From positions 1-64,000 of the forward strand of contig MJGA01000060.1 in assembly GCA_001910725.1 (NCBI GenBank): 64,000 nt of DNA, given 5' to 3'. Each line of letters opens with the position of its first letter. The first letter of the stretch is position 1. Position numbers and translations under genes: made by a program. Shown here piece by piece: positions 27,272 through 39,483 of the stretch. Source of the DNA: Phanerodontia chrysosporium. Taxonomy: Eukaryota; Basidiomycota; Agaricomycetes; Polyporales; Phanerochaetaceae. The notes below the pieces were generated by a model. It had not been told where the DNA came from. It saw only the letters and a list, made by a program, of their open reading frames with translations, and did no database searches.

Positions 27272-28443
27272 AGGCGGATCTCACGAGGTAGTGTAATACT
27301 GCTTACGAATGAAAGGCAGAACCGGCGGGAAAGCCGGCTGAGCGCCCGTGACTGCCACTGCAGAAACGGAGTTTCCTTCCCTGATGTTCAGTGCGAACGA
27401 CGCACCAGGGTGTGACCCATGACCAATATAGCAAGGTGGTGAGCGATATATCATACATTGTTACATTATTAAATGTTTCCGAAACTTCTGAGGAGCGACG
27501 TAGTCGCTGGACAAGTCGATCAGACCTTCGACTCGCAGTGCGTGTTCGGCCCGTCAAGTCAAGCGAATCTGCCACCACCGCAATGTACACCCTCTCCCAG
27601 ATGGCGGGGAGACCGACGAGACTTGCGAAAACAGAACCTGGTACTCGTGGAAGGCAGCCGGGTGCTGAGTTAATTGGCAATCTGGACTGGTCCTTGCGAA
27701 CCCGCGAACCCGCCCCTGTAGCCCGCACCTGACATGGACAGCCCGACCATCGTTATGGTTGACTCACACGACGCGGTACCGTTTGACGCAGCTGCGGTCC
27801 CGCCTAGCAGTGAGCTCGACGTTCCCCAGGGGAAGTTTTGCCTTGCTATAAGGGGGTTTACAGACTAAGTCTCGTACCCACAAAGCTCGCGCAGAGATAG
27901 AGGTCCGTATATGTGCCTACAACTACGATTACCGTACCTAACCCCGCTGTCAGTCCAGGCTCGAGAAATTCTCCACTTGCCACCACCTTCTACTGACGTG
28001 ACGTGAATGTTGCCGTCGCGCATGGAAATGGAATGAGCTTGTCGACGCTGTTGCTGGAGCACTTGCGTGGTAGATGATGTCTGACGTGTGAGTACACTAC
28101 TTGCCGCACTGTCAAGTTGCTGCACGACATCGTGCGCAGGAGTTGCATAATTCTTGACCAGATAGCGAAAATCAGATCTCTAATACTTGATCAATAAGAC
28201 TCCATTGTCACCGCTACGCCCTAGAAGAAACAGGCAAATACCAGGACGCAAAACGCTCGACATGCGACTCTACCTACGAGAGGAATTTGCTGACGAGATT
28301 TCTGATGCGTCATCGCCACCTCTCGGTTGAGTCCGTTGGTGGCCCGACAAATGGTCGCTTTGTGCGTCTGTGGCCAAATTGTTTCTTACCTTTGACTCGA
28401 ACGCTGCGCGCAAGGGGAGTTTTGTTAGCATATTCTGGTGCAG
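27272..28443. other. Intergenic region between transposon and F-box gene
   Basis: 1.2 kb with several overlapping short frames on both strands, none with a recognisable motif. A short GC hairpin (CCGGC/GCCGG) lies near 27330. I see no gene. Confidence 0.5.
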
Positions 28444-28450
28444 TATAAAG
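28444..28450 (+). promoter_or_regulatory. Candidate TATA box of the F-box gene
   Basis: TATAAAG, 60 bp upstream of the ATG at 28510. Confidence 0.5.
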
Positions 28451-28509
28451 TACTGATATCGAACAGCCTGACATTCTTCAGCAACTAGCCATCCCTCACG
28501 CATACTCAG

Positions 28510-30081
28510 ATGACTTCTCCGATATTAACTCTACCCCCCGAACTCCTCCGTGCAATATTCCTCGCAAGACATAGATCGCAACCGGATTCATTGAGCCCGC
28601 CTTGCTTTGCCATCAGCCATGTCTGTTCTGCATGGCGTATCATTGCGCTCGATATCTCGGAGCTATGGTCCAGCATCATGGTGCGGGAGTTTGGAGCAAC
28701 CACTCTGCACAGAATCAGCGAGTACATCCGACGCTCCGGGACACATCCACTCGAGGTCAACATTAGCATTGCTGCGCCCCTCGACATCCTCTTCGCCTCG
28801 GAATGTGTTCCTGAGATCGGACGTCTTCTCTCTGACGCCTCCCACCGCATACAAGCCTTCAGTTGCCGGCAACTGCCCTTGACTCTCTTGGAAGCTCTCG
28901 TCGTGACGACGTTTACTAGACGTGTCGATTTCCGCGCTTTGAAAACGCTTCTCCTCTATCCCTCTGAGGGTGGCGAAGAGCTCCCTTCCGAAGCGTTCTG
29001 TAGTTCTCTGTCCCGGAATAGTTTCCCATCTCTGGCACATCTGGCTCTTGCATATCTCCCACTGCAGCTATGCTCCTCGCTATCTCGCGGTCACTTATTG
29101 ACTTTGAGCCTCACGCACGACGCCTACCCCGAGGCTTTGCGCGATGGAATTCTCGCAGTGCTCGCGAATTGTCCTAGGCTCCAACACCTCACAATTCAGC
29201 GCTATGCTATCTTGGGTTCTATGCCAGAAGAAGTTTTCGAGCCTCCAACACGGTCCGCCGTTATTCCGCTACCTGACCTAGAGACCCTCAGTCTCGCATA
29301 CCTCTCCCGGGACTGCACATGGTTCTTTCTGTCCACCTTATCCTATCCCGAAAACACCACAGTAGGACTCCTATCGCACCTCGATTGGCCGGTCCCCCAT
29401 GAAATCACTTCGACAGCCTTTCGGAACCTTATACGTCGTGTGGATGATGTGGGCCTCTTTCTCGTCTACAAGGAGGACGACTTCATACAGGAAACTTACG
29501 ACTGCACAGTCCTACTAGAGTGTGCCGATTCACTGGGCAGGAACGTGCTGTCGGTCGGATGGAAGCGCTCCCTCGTCCTTCCCGCAGGCGAGACACCACC
29601 CCTGCAGGTTCATACCTCCGACATCCCACCAGAGACCCTGCATTTTCCAAACGCACAGTCCGCGTACGTCAGGCTGCGCATTGCAGATGGCGTGCCAATA
29701 TTCAACCGAGACCACTGGATGGACGTCCTGTCCGGGCTCCCCGAGCTGCGCGAGCTATACGTGACCTTCGAGTGCGCAGGGCTGTACCGCTCGTGGCCCG
29801 GCTCGGAGCTGTGCTACGCGCTCGCGACTCCGCCGCCTGAAAGCTACGCGCACGACGAGTGGTGCCCGCAGCTGGAGCACCTCGCGCTGTGCTTCAGCCC
29901 GCGCAGCTACGCCGAGAGCGAATGGTGTGCGCAAAGCATCACCCGGTATCTCGGCCGTCGCCCGCTCCGCGAGGTCGGCGTGGATCCTCTCACGCAGCTG
30001 TGTTTGCTACAGTATGGATGGGGGAAGAGAGCAACGGTATGGGACGACCGAATACGGTTCCGTCATCCAGGCCTACAGTAG
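28510..30081 (+). CDS. F-box protein with leucine-rich C-terminal region
   Basis: A single-exon protein of 523 residues. The F-box-like motif is at residues 5-52: ILTLPPELLRAIFLAR, then the HVCSAWRIIALDISELWSSI end that is typical of Agaricomycete F-box proteins. The rest has scattered leucine-rich segments (FPSLAHLALAYLPL, CPRLQHLTIQRYAIL, PDLETLSLAYLS) consistent with irregular leucine-rich repeats for substrate binding. By family knowledge it would join an SCF ubiquitin ligase through Skp1. The substrate cannot be inferred. The ATG used is the first in frame and follows a TATA box. Such genes are often numerous in mushroom genomes. Confidence 0.85.
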   Translation: MTSPILTLPPELLRAIFLARHRSQPDSLSPPCFAISHVCSAWRIIALDISELWSSIMVREFGATTLHRISEYIRRSGTHPLEVNISIAAPLDILFASECVPEIGRLLSDASHRIQAFSCRQLPLTLLEALVVTTFTRRVDFRALKTLLLYPSEGGEELPSEAFCSSLSRNSFPSLAHLALAYLPLQLCSSLSRGHLLTLSLTHDAYPEALRDGILAVLANCPRLQHLTIQRYAILGSMPEEVFEPPTRSAVIPLPDLETLSLAYLSRDCTWFFLSTLSYPENTTVGLLSHLDWPVPHEITSTAFRNLIRRVDDVGLFLVYKEDDFIQETYDCTVLLECADSLGRNVLSVGWKRSLVLPAGETPPLQVHTSDIPPETLHFPNAQSAYVRLRIADGVPIFNRDHWMDVLSGLPELRELYVTFECAGLYRSWPGSELCYALATPPPESYAHDEWCPQLEHLALCFSPRSYAESEWCAQSITRYLGRRPLREVGVDPLTQLCLLQYGWGKRATVWDDRIRFRHPGLQ

Positions 30082-30204
30082 AGTAAGCAATGGACGGCCG
30101 ATGTAATGTATTATAACAACCAAGATTTTTGTTCACTAGATTGAGGAGTCTAGGGAAGACCCGGTATTTACGTTCGGTAAGATGCACGATCTATCAGTCG
30201 CTCA

Positions 30205-30488
30205 CTGCGCTCGTCTTCGGCGAGGACGCCAAGGCCGTTCTCGCCGAGCACGAAGACGTGTAGGTGCTCGTCTTCGACCCGAGCGACGAGAAGGCCCTCG
30301 TCCTCGCAATGGAGCAGGTCGACACGTGCATGCTCGTCCCGCCCGCGCGCAAAGACAAGGCGAAGATCACCCGCACGCTCCTCGAGGCCACCAAGAAGGC
30401 GCAGACCGTCACGAACATGGTCTTCCTGCGCCGACTCCGCGAGTTCATCGACCCCTTCGCCATGCAGCCCAAGTCCGACTGTTGGTGA
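30205..30488 (+). pseudogene. Relic of an NmrA-like NAD(P)-binding protein
   Basis: The readable segment is like the NmrA/atypical short-chain reductase family: VLVFDPSDEKALVLAMEQVD then TCMLVPPARKDKAKITRTLL and LREFID. The frame upstream (LTALVFGEDAKAVLAEHEDV) is in phase but closed by TAG at 30261-30263. The Rossmann start, the serine-rich loop and the C-terminal half are missing, and it ends after a divergent tail. I read this as a truncated and mutated copy, not a gene. Confidence 0.65.
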
Positions 30489-32254
30489 TGGAGGCGCCGT
30501 GGCGGAGAGCGGTCGGTCGACCGTCACCAAGGGTCTCTAGAAGACACTTGATTGTATGCTCGGGGCGCGATACATCCGCCAAAAGCTACTGCTCGCGGAC
30601 AATTTCTTCTTCTCTAATTCTTGACGTCGTGTTATGTTTTCTTGCCGTGATGAACCTTGTAAAATGTCCTGTATTATATTGTTCAGTTAGGCGGTGCAAG
30701 ATGAATGGAATCGTGGAGGACGGATGACATCGTCAAGCTCAACGGAGGAACTTGAAGGGTGCTTAAGGAAAGGAGGTATGTCTTGCTTACCTGCAGTAAT
30801 CTAGCGGATAACAAACGCTTTGAAGCCGGTACATATCAGTTTCAAGACAGTCCTCGCGCTTATATAAGCAAGAAACACCTACGCTTTCTACTTACGCTCT
30901 TTCTTACTCTTGTACGAAGCGTCTTCGACCACTACCTCGGAGGCTTGCAATGCGTCGACAGCTCATGCACACCCTATTATCTCCTACCTTCCCGCGAGAG
31001 ACTTTTTTGCGCTCTCTTGTGGATCCCCTAGCACGACCTGGCTTGCCGTTCATTCATCTCCAGGCGTGACCCGGCCCATAACTGTGACGCGCTGTCGATG
31101 CCATTGCTCCTCCGAACCCTACGTCGATGCCGTGATCCCCCGCGAAATGCGATGCTGCAACGTCCATCGGGTGTCAGTGCAGCGGAGAACGCGTCACGAC
31201 GCGCATATAGCCAGGGACAGGTCGGAGTGGGCGTTCTCCGAAGGTGAGTATGCCCTCCCTTACTTTTTACGAATCGCCTTTACCCACCGCCATCTCAAAG
31301 ATGATGCGCCTACAGCTTCCGCAAGACTTTCTGAACTCTCTTGCAGCCATGCTTCCTTCCCTAGACACTACCCGCCTAGATGCCATCCGACTTGTCCTGG
31401 ATCTATCTGCGTATCTTTGGGCACGCGCCTCGGTCCAGACGTGCCCTCACTCAGGTTTTCGTCCATTACCACGGTTCTCCTGCGGTTCGTAAAACCGAGA
31501 AACAGGACTGGGTCGGTGCAGAGAAGAATGCGTCATGACACGCATTCATTCATGGGCTGAGGGCCACGCGGGCGTTCGATGGAGGTTGTCGACCTGCTGG
31601 CCGACTCCACGTACGGGCCGTACCCGAGCCACATTCCCGACATCGTCACTACGTTGGCTCACGCTTGCAGCCAGGGCCTCATTCGGTTACATTCCCACTG
31701 AGTACTTCAGACCAGCCACACATTCACTGGCGGAGGACTTTCCGATGTTCGGTTGGGTCCACTACCTGGACGCGTTTCGGTGTCAGAAAGCCATCTTATT
31801 CCTAAGCCTTCCTTGTCACGGACGTCTCCTGCGATAGAATGACCCTTGTTCTGACACCTGTGGGTTCCGACCGGACACCAAGAGCTCGGTCTGACACATT
31901 CAGGGAGGCCGTCCCTTCTCCGCTTGTCTTCGAAACTACACAAGAGATCCTGCCGTAGGGCGACAACTTCACGGCATTGTTATTTGTAAGGCGTGTCCTT
32001 GATGAAGTCCTGAGCCGGCATCGTAATCACTTGTTCTCAGATGTCTCCCGCTATACACGGCCCTTGTGACCATGTATAAGGTTCAGAACAGTCGGCAGCA
32101 TATAATGAACTGATGAAGCATCACCGGCTTCCATCTCTCTACGACTATTATCGGCTTCAAAGAGCATACCAAAGGCGTATAGACGCGAGGGATGTTCCGA
32201 GGCGTAGACAACCGCAGTCGACATATTGGCCCCTGGTGTGAACAGCCTATACGA
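30489..32254 (+). other. Long region without a confident gene
   Basis: About 1.8 kb. Frames such as 31244-31492 (with DFLNSLAAMLPSLD and VLDLSAYLWARASVQ) look somewhat protein-like, and the short block at 31172-31206 resembles 31507-31541, suggesting a degraded duplication. No domain could be named and no consistent splice model emerged. Confidence 0.4.
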
Positions 32255-32261
32255 TATAAAG
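32255..32261 (+). promoter_or_regulatory. Candidate TATA box of the VIT/vWA gene
   Basis: TATAAAG, 44 bp upstream of the predicted ATG at 32299. Confidence 0.5.
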
Positions 32262-32298
32262 GCTGTGGACATCATCTCCACTTTTTATCCACCGCCCG

Positions 32299-35200
32299 AT
32301 GCGTCTGCCAACAACTGTGTCCTCTCGGCCTTGCGGTCTGATACGCCTGCGATCTTCAGGAGAAAACGTGTACCTTCCCCTGCACAGAGCAGAGGTCCAT
32401 GCAAATATCGTAGACGGTGAGTTATCGCTCGTGCGTGCCTTCTGTACATACTTATAGGTTCTACGCTAGTCTCCGCAATCGTTACCATCACACAGCAGTT
32501 CTGGCAGTATTCATCGGACGGGCTCAAGCGCGCGAAGTACATCTTTCCCGTGCCTGCTCGCGCTGCTGTCTGCGGGTTCAAGTTGATTGCGGCAGATGGT
32601 ACCGTCATCACCGCGGTCGCCAAGGAGAAGGAGCAAGCTAGGCATGAGCATGAACATGCCATTGCACAAGGATACACGACTGGGCTGGTTGAGCATGTCA
32701 CTGACGATGGTGAGCTGGCGCATTCTTTGGCTCATTCGCATTGAGTGGCAGTCGCTAATATGTCGCAGTTTTCTCCATTTCACTCGGAGCAATTCCGGGG
32801 CAGCAAATGATTACGACTGAGACGACCGTATGTGATACACCCTAGCAGTACAATTTGACTTGAGCTTACATGAAACGACAGTACGTGCTTGATCTCATGG
32901 ACGAGGATGTTGTAGACCAGGTCCGGTTCCAGATTCCGATGTATGTTGGGGCACGCTATGGGCAAGAACCTGAGGGTATGCGCAACACACTCCAGGCTCC
33001 CCCGGAACGCATCAGCATCTCCGTCGACGTGCGCATGCATGGGACCGTCCGAAGTATCAAGAGCCCTACGCATCCTGCCCTCGTCCTATCTGACGGTGAG
33101 GCAACGCATATGCCCCATCGGGTCCAGCACAGTTCGCCCGACTTTCTCATGCAGGACTTTGTGCTGTCCATCGTCGCGGACGGGCTCGACGCGCCGCGGT
33201 GCTTCGCGCAGCGGGCCGCCAATGGCGCCACGGCGATGCAGCTCAACATCGTACCCCGCTTCAACCTGCCCGCGGTTCCTCGTCAAGAGTACATCTTCCT
33301 CGTCGATCGCAGCGGAAGTATGGCCGGGAGTAGAATCGGGATGGCGAAGAAGACGCTGGTCATGCTGCTTCGTGCACTTCCAAGCGAGGGCACGCAGCTC
33401 AACATCTTCAGTTTTGGAGACCGGTGCGATAGTCTGTGGCGCAGAAGTGTTCCCTACGACGAGCGTGCTCTCAGGACCGCTGTGAGTCTTGTCGTTCCTT
33501 TTTGCCGGTACATTTAACTCACTCTTTTGTCGAGTTCAGACGGAACATGTCGACAAGATGGATGCAGATTATGGTGGAACGGAAATTCTAAGCGCGTTGA
33601 AGCAGGTGTTCAAAGCTCGCACCACTACAACGCCCACAGCCTGCTTTGTTCTCACAGATGGCGAGGTAGGCTAACAGCCTTACCAGATGACAATGCATTG
33701 TACTTAACTTGTCTTTGTAGGCGTATGACACAGACCGAGTGATCGAAGTTGTAAAGCGATACGTTACGAAGGCCAAGTCCAACGCACCTCTCCGTGTCTT
33801 CGCCCTTGGAATTGGTGGCATGACCTCGACTGCTATGTGCGAGGGCATCGCTCGCGCGGGCAACGGCGTGTGTCTAATGTCTACGACCTCGGAAGGCATC
33901 ATCGGCAAATGCTCGAAGCTGGTGCGCGCAAGCCGGACGTACATCCTGAAGAATGTTTCCGTAGACTGGGGCGTGCGTACGAACCTCGCGCAGGCCTACT
34001 TCGCTGCGAGCAATGATCTGAAGGGCGTCCGCCAGGCGCCTGCGCAGGTCGCTGCCATCTATCCTGGCAATCGCTTCATCATCTTTGCGCTCATCGAGGA
34101 CGAAAAGTTTGTGATCCCAAAGGAGGTGGTCATCCGTGCCCAGCGAGACGGGCACGGGGAGTTTCTGCAATTCGCGGTGCCGGTACAGGCCGTCGAGTTT
34201 CCGCCAGAGCACCCCCACCCGCAGCTCATTCCGACGCTCGCCGCGCGCCGCGCGATCATGGACCTCGAGGACGGGAATCGTACGTACTGCCCGCCAGAAG
34301 TCCAGTTAATCATCACCAGACTCGGCACGGAGTACCAGCTCGCGAGCAAGTTCACGTCGTTTGTGGCGGTCGATAGGCGCACTGACAAGTACGCCCATGA
34401 ACGTTTGGTGCCAGAGAAGTCCTCACAACGGCGATCGCTGGAGAGCCTTGCTGACAGCGAAGAGCTGTATCCACCCCGCTATGAAGTCGGCTCCCACGTG
34501 GCGAGAGGACGCTCAATGTACGGCACGGATAGCATCCCTATCTGCTTGGCCGAAGAAAGCGACGAACACATGGAGAGCCCTGGAATTGTTACCAACGCCC
34601 GCGCGCGGAGACATGGATCACCCACGATCATATCGCTGGGCCATGCTCCTGCAGACGCTCCCTGCATGCCAGCGCCCCCTCCCCCAGCTTCATTTCCTGT
34701 GGTTGTACCTCCCGGCTCTCCCGTTTATCCATCTCCAGTTTCTGCGGTTATACCTCTGGACCCTCCCGTTTCCCCGCCGCCTCCTACGATTGTATATCGA
34801 GGTCATTCCAGACAAGCTTCCAAACAATCGAGTCTAAGCTTGGGGTCTTCCCTAAGGAGCGCCTTCTCTGGGCTTATGCTGCGGAAGTCATCCACTAGCT
34901 CGAAGGCTGCAACGCTACAGAATGACAGGCAACAGGAGTCACAGCCAGGCCATCGCCGTGGCTCTTTGCCGACAGTCAGAGGGTTGCCTTCAGCAACTGC
35001 TCTCGACGCGGGTGAACTGCGAGCAGCTCCAGACTTCAGGCGTTCGCGTTCGCGTTCGCGTTCTCCTTCCCCCGCTATCCTCGCTTACCGTTCCCGCTCG
35101 CGCTCTCCTTCCCGTTCCCGCTCTCTTTCCCGCTCCCTCGTTCTCGTTTCTACTCTCTTTCTCGTTCCCGCTCCCGCTCTCCTCGCCCTTTCCGAGGCTC

Positions 35201-35708
35201 TCCTTCACGCCGTTCCCGATCCCGCTCTCCTCCTCCTCCTCGGTCTCCTTCTCTTGCTAGTCTTGATGCTCGTATTCATCCCCGGTCCCGCGCCTCATCG
35301 CCACACCAACCGTCTCGAGTAACAGGACACACTACTCAGGTGGAGTTATATACCCCTGACCGGCTTGTGCACTCCACTTCTCGGAACGAGACTGCACCAC
35401 AGTCCACTTTGAGTACCGAAGACAGAGTCCTTGCACTCATCCGTCTACAGTCCTTCGACGGATCTTTCTCAATCGGTTCCCAGCTCCAGGGCATCATTGG
35501 CAATGATCTCTTATCTGAGGCCAGGCGGTCGAACGTCGACCAGAAAGTGTGGGCAACGCTTCTTGCCATTGCGTTCCTGAGAAAATATATGCAGGACCAA
35601 CCTGAGTTGTTGGACGGGCTAGTAGAGAAGGCTTTGGAGTTCGTGTCTCGACGTGCGGGTAGTGATGTTCAGGCTCTACTTGCTCGCGCCCAAGACCTTG
35701 TGGGCTGA
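32299..35708 (+). CDS. VIT and von Willebrand factor A domain protein
   Basis: Predicted exons: 32299-32416, 32458-32709, 32769-32827, 32882-33481, 33540-33665 and 33721-35708; the introns are 41-59 bp and all phases agree. The N-terminal half is a VIT domain (RAKYIFPVPARAAVCGFKL, EKEQARHEHEHAIAQGYTTG). The vWA domain follows with the metal-binding motif FLVDRSGSMAGSR (DxSxS), and continues through CFVLTDGE. The C-terminal region has an Arg/Ser-rich repeat at about 35040-35250 and a conserved tail (VLALIRLQSFDGSFS). Within the Arg/Ser repeat the frame moves by one base near 35137; downstream, the RS pattern resumes in the other frame. This is either a one-base deletion or a sequence error. 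Family members resemble vault PARP and inter-alpha-trypsin inhibitor heavy chains. The fungal role is unknown. Confidence 0.85.
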
Positions 35709-36416
35709 AGCCTGCATCAAGACGGTAGGTCCGTCATCGACTTGCTCGTGTTCTCCACGTATTGAACTAACGGTCTCTAGGTTTCGCACGGCCAATAGTT
35801 GAAAACAGCCTAAGAATACAGTCGATCACGTGGAAATGAGAGAGGCTACGGTAGTCCGAGGACGTATTCATCCTATCAAGCTAATGGATCTCAAATGTTT
35901 TCTCAATTGGAGGTCCTGTTGCGAGAGATTGAGGGCGCACCGACTCACTATGTAAGAGCGCATCAGAAGGCGCATCAATCGACAGGGCGTCTCTATTTTC
36001 TAACGGTTTTACCGCCTCATCAGCAAGGGATGTCTTTCCACGGACTTTCACACATAAACTGTCACAACCTGACCAAGTGGTTCTAATGCCTACAAGAAAA
36101 ATAACAAGCGGGGCTAACAAGCTGGGGAATTATACAGCTCTCGAGCTCCGTTCTTGCGGATGGACTGCCGACAGCTTCGCGCGCGTGCCGACAAAGGCGG
36201 GGGACGTCCTTCACAGGCTTCACTCGCTTCCGGATCCCAGAAGGCGCTATATGTTCCCCATGAATTACCAACGATTCGACGATCCGCGCCCGACGGAGCA
36301 GCAGCTCGACCGCCTATACCGAGACCGATCTCCTAGTTACTGAGCAAAACAACGCATATCCGAGCAGAGCGTCCTACAGTACTACGGTATCATGGCACTT
36401 GCGGTGCATGCTCCTG
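35709..36416 (+). other. Intergenic region, possible small ORF
   Basis: 0.7 kb. A frame at 36077-36343 encodes 88 residues rich in Arg and Pro without known motif. I do not support it as a gene. Confidence 0.35.
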
Positions 36417-38094
36417 TCAATTTGTCTCCGCTTCAGTAAACGGTGTCGTGGCAATCCCGAAGGACTGTGCAGCCGAGTTATAGACAGTGTAGAACCGTTG
36501 TAAAAACGTGAGCCCGTTGATAAAATCGAGGCCTTCGCCGGAGGGAAAACCAAGGTCATTGACAACGAGGTATATAGAATCGCCGTCGCCGCCGATCAGC
36601 TCGTTGAACTGAGATTGATTAATGCCTCATCAGTTCGAGGCAGAACAGAGGAGTAGCGGTCTGCGTACGATGCGAGGCCAGATCTGCGCGTTGTTTGTGA
36701 ATTCGAACGTTGTCTGGAGGTGTCCTTCAGTTAGTGCACCAGACTCCGGTCTCGCATAATCAAGGTCTTACTCCACCAATATCGAAAAAGAGACTCTGCA
36801 AACTGTTGTACCGTGAGGTAGGGAGCTTCAGCAACCCAGTGCTCTCATCGAGGATCGCTCCTGTCGCTTTCTGGTAGAGGGCTAGAGCATCTGAGCGGCG
36901 AATTACGATCAGGACGACTGGGCTTCAGACGGGCGGTGCAGATTACCAGAAGCAAGCAATATGAGAGTAGTGCCGGTGTCCACGATACCTGCCGTTTGGC
37001 GAAGAATACTAGCACTCGGTACACCGTAGGAGATCGACTGGTCAACGCCGATAAATTCGTTGGAGGGTGCAGTGGACGTGATTGGGCTAAATGAGCTGAG
37101 CCTCGTGTAGACCATGAAGGAGTGCTATGTTCTACGTACACTGTAGTGAACCCGCTCGTGAGAACGTTGACGTCCACACCCCCGAACGTCAGGATTCCCT
37201 CCGGGAGGGGACTGCTCGCTGTCGTCGGGAGAAATAACAGCCCAATTTCGTCCGAGGGCAGGTGATGCTGTATAAAGGCATTTTCCATTACCGTGGGGTG
37301 CCCTGAGCTCGAGAACCCCGACACTGAGGACAGGTCTTGCGGACCGATGCTGCAATACACTTCAGGGTATTTCCAAGCGGGTCGGATGCCATGACGTACC
37401 CCAGAACGCCGTCAAACCCTCCGTTGAAGTCGAATTCCAACTGCGACACTCCCATGAACTGATCCTTCACCGTCAGGTTTCCCAGAGTGATTGTATCGAA
37501 GAAGCCTTCGCCTATTCCTCGTAGGCCCAATATGGCATCCCCAATTTTCTTCGCTGGGTCAGTCCTAGCAACCGAAATGCAGGTAGTATACAGACCACTG
37601 TTTGACCCGAGTTCCTGGAGGAGTTGCTAGGGACGTATGGCCTATTGGCACCAATCCAGGTTAGCGCACTCGTAGTGTCTACCAGCAGTGTATCTATAGA
37701 GATGCACATTAACATTGGCAAACAATTGCCCCTCTGTAATCAACAGTACACGTACAGGCTGTCGGAGGAGTACCGATACCAACCTGAAGCACGCATGTCA
37801 ATCTTGCGCTGAGATATATTGGGCAAAAATTCAACTTACAACTACAAAAGCCTCGAGAGGATTGTTCAAGATAGGGTCAGGAAAAATCGTGCGTTCCACA
37901 GGACGACTCGCAAGTCCTCTTGACTTCAGCGCTCTAGCACGGGCGCGGTCCTTGTCTGCGATATGCTTGAATGAGACGTCGGCGCCGAGGCGGCGGAGAA
38001 GCGAATGCGAGACGGGAGCTCTGTCGACGACGACACGCGGCAGAGCTGCCACAGCCAGCGTCAGTAACACGGCGAGGACCAACGACGCGAGCAT
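36417..38094 (-). CDS. Pepsin-family (A1) aspartic protease paralogue A, altered first active site
   Basis: Nine-exon type gene on the minus strand; first exons 38094-37840, 37783-37756, 37693-37596 and 37548-37400, the rest parallel to its paralogues. A signal peptide (MLASLVLAVLLTLAVAALP) and a propeptide precede the mature enzyme. The first catalytic loop reads LLVDTTSALTWIG at residue 100, so the invariant Gly of DTG is Thr. The second loop is intact (GIVDTGTTLIL). The flap region also departs from the usual YGSG. The frame is not otherwise broken in the part I checked (exons to 37400). It may be a secreted protein with reduced or no proteolytic activity. It is closer to the proteins at 52764 and 55281 than to the one at 50262. 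Confidence 0.8.
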
Positions 38095-38529
38095 GGGTGC
38101 TCTTCGAGCCTGCCCACGGATGGGCGACGTCAGGGCGAACGAGATACGTAGTTAAATACTACGCAGACGGATCAGGTGTGCCGTTCAGATACCGCAAGAA
38201 GGAGCTGATTGTGCCGGTCTGTTGGAATCGGACGTTTTCAGAGAATGTCCAGAAACGGGTCTGCTCACCGACCAGATGTTCACGACGGATGGTCGAAAGC
38301 GCAGTCAGTAATCCCTGGCCTTGCTTGCGCCAGAGTTCACAGAAACACACCGGTAGGAAGCTGGGGCCCGGCATTATGCAAGATGAGCTGCCGTCAAAGC
38401 TGGATAGGAACAAGGGCAGTGCAGTGATACCCTGGCACGGAGCCTTGCCAGATTTGACGAGAAGAAGGATCGTAAAAGATCCTCATTGCTTCGAACTTTC
38501 GGAGAGTCTGCAGCATACTGCGCTCTGTA
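38095..38529. other. Upstream region of protease paralogue A
   Basis: Contains GTATTTAAC about 60 bp before the ATG on the minus strand as a possible TATA-like element. I see no gene. Confidence 0.35.
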
Positions 38530-39212
38530 CTATCACTGGCCCCTGCTTTATAAAAACTTGAGAGTAGAGGTCACTGCAACTCACTGGGCCGAATCCCGTT
38601 GGCGGTCTTAGGCAGGTCGACAGATGCACGTCTTGCCTACCTCTAGATTTTTTGTTTGTATTTTTCCAGGCCTGTCGAAGGGCAGCGGATGCGATCCGGT
38701 GCAAAAAGTGGTCGTGGCCCCTGCTTTATAAATTCTGTGACGAGCCGGTCACAGCCAATGCCGCGCTGCCGGACGGTCTCCTGGCCCGTCGACGTCGCCT
38801 CGTTTGATCAAGCGGAGGTCGAAATTGTCACGCTTTCCTCGTCCAGATGTAACGCTTTCATGCCATTCTTCCTCTGTAGACGGGCACAACACTGGGAACG
38901 TCGTTATAAAGCTGGCTTCATGTTCTGAGCATGCATACCAACCTATCATACACTTCTGGGAACATCTCAACCACAGGATCTGACTGGATCTGCCCATCAA
39001 ATCCCGTTTCCGTCGCATTTTGGACCGCTTCAGACCGTCTACAAAAAGCCATCCTCGTCTACCTGCTGAAACCCTCAGCATATTGGTGTCTATCGATAGG
39101 TACTGCGTGTATGCATTCCCAAAAATAATCCCACCTGCTTGAGGTAGACGTAGAGACTGCTAACCCAATTTTATAAAGCAGGGGCCAATTTTAAACCAGG
39201 GGCCAGCGATAG
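38530..39212. mobile_element. Candidate MITE with TA target duplication
   Basis: The left end CTATCACTGGCCCCTGCTTTA (38530-38550) matches the inverted right end (39192-39212) with few mismatches, and both are flanked outside by TA. The motif GGCCCCTGCTTTATAA recurs inside, direct near 38716 and inverted near 39168. There is no long coding frame. The pattern fits a short non-autonomous element moved by a Tc1/mariner-type transposase, but its ends differ from those of the transposon at 17734-27271. Confidence 0.5.
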
Positions 39213-39483
39213 TAGTATCTTGTGAGCCACGAAGGACAATCTGTCACGCTGTTGTTGCGCACCTTATGGACCGCGTTGTTACTCACGGAAATGTCCCACG
39301 GAACTTCAGAAGGCCACAGTGGTCACTGGACGCTCTCCAGTAGTCTTCGAGGAGCCCACACTTATCGCTGTTCTCCTTCCGGAGTCGTTGATCCTTGTCG
39401 TGTGCATTATGAGTTTCGAAGGGGTCCGCCGATGGTGAGTGACACTCAGGTGTCGGTCTAGCAGCACCAGCAAACGGCGTAAT

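Noticed and set aside
30910..31560. A 216-codon frame on the plus strand
   Set aside because: Composition is irregular, rich in Arg, Cys and His, and no domain or splice pattern supports it.
36077..36343. An 88-residue plus-strand ORF
   Set aside because: No motif and no clear start context; it lies in the 3' flank of protease A.
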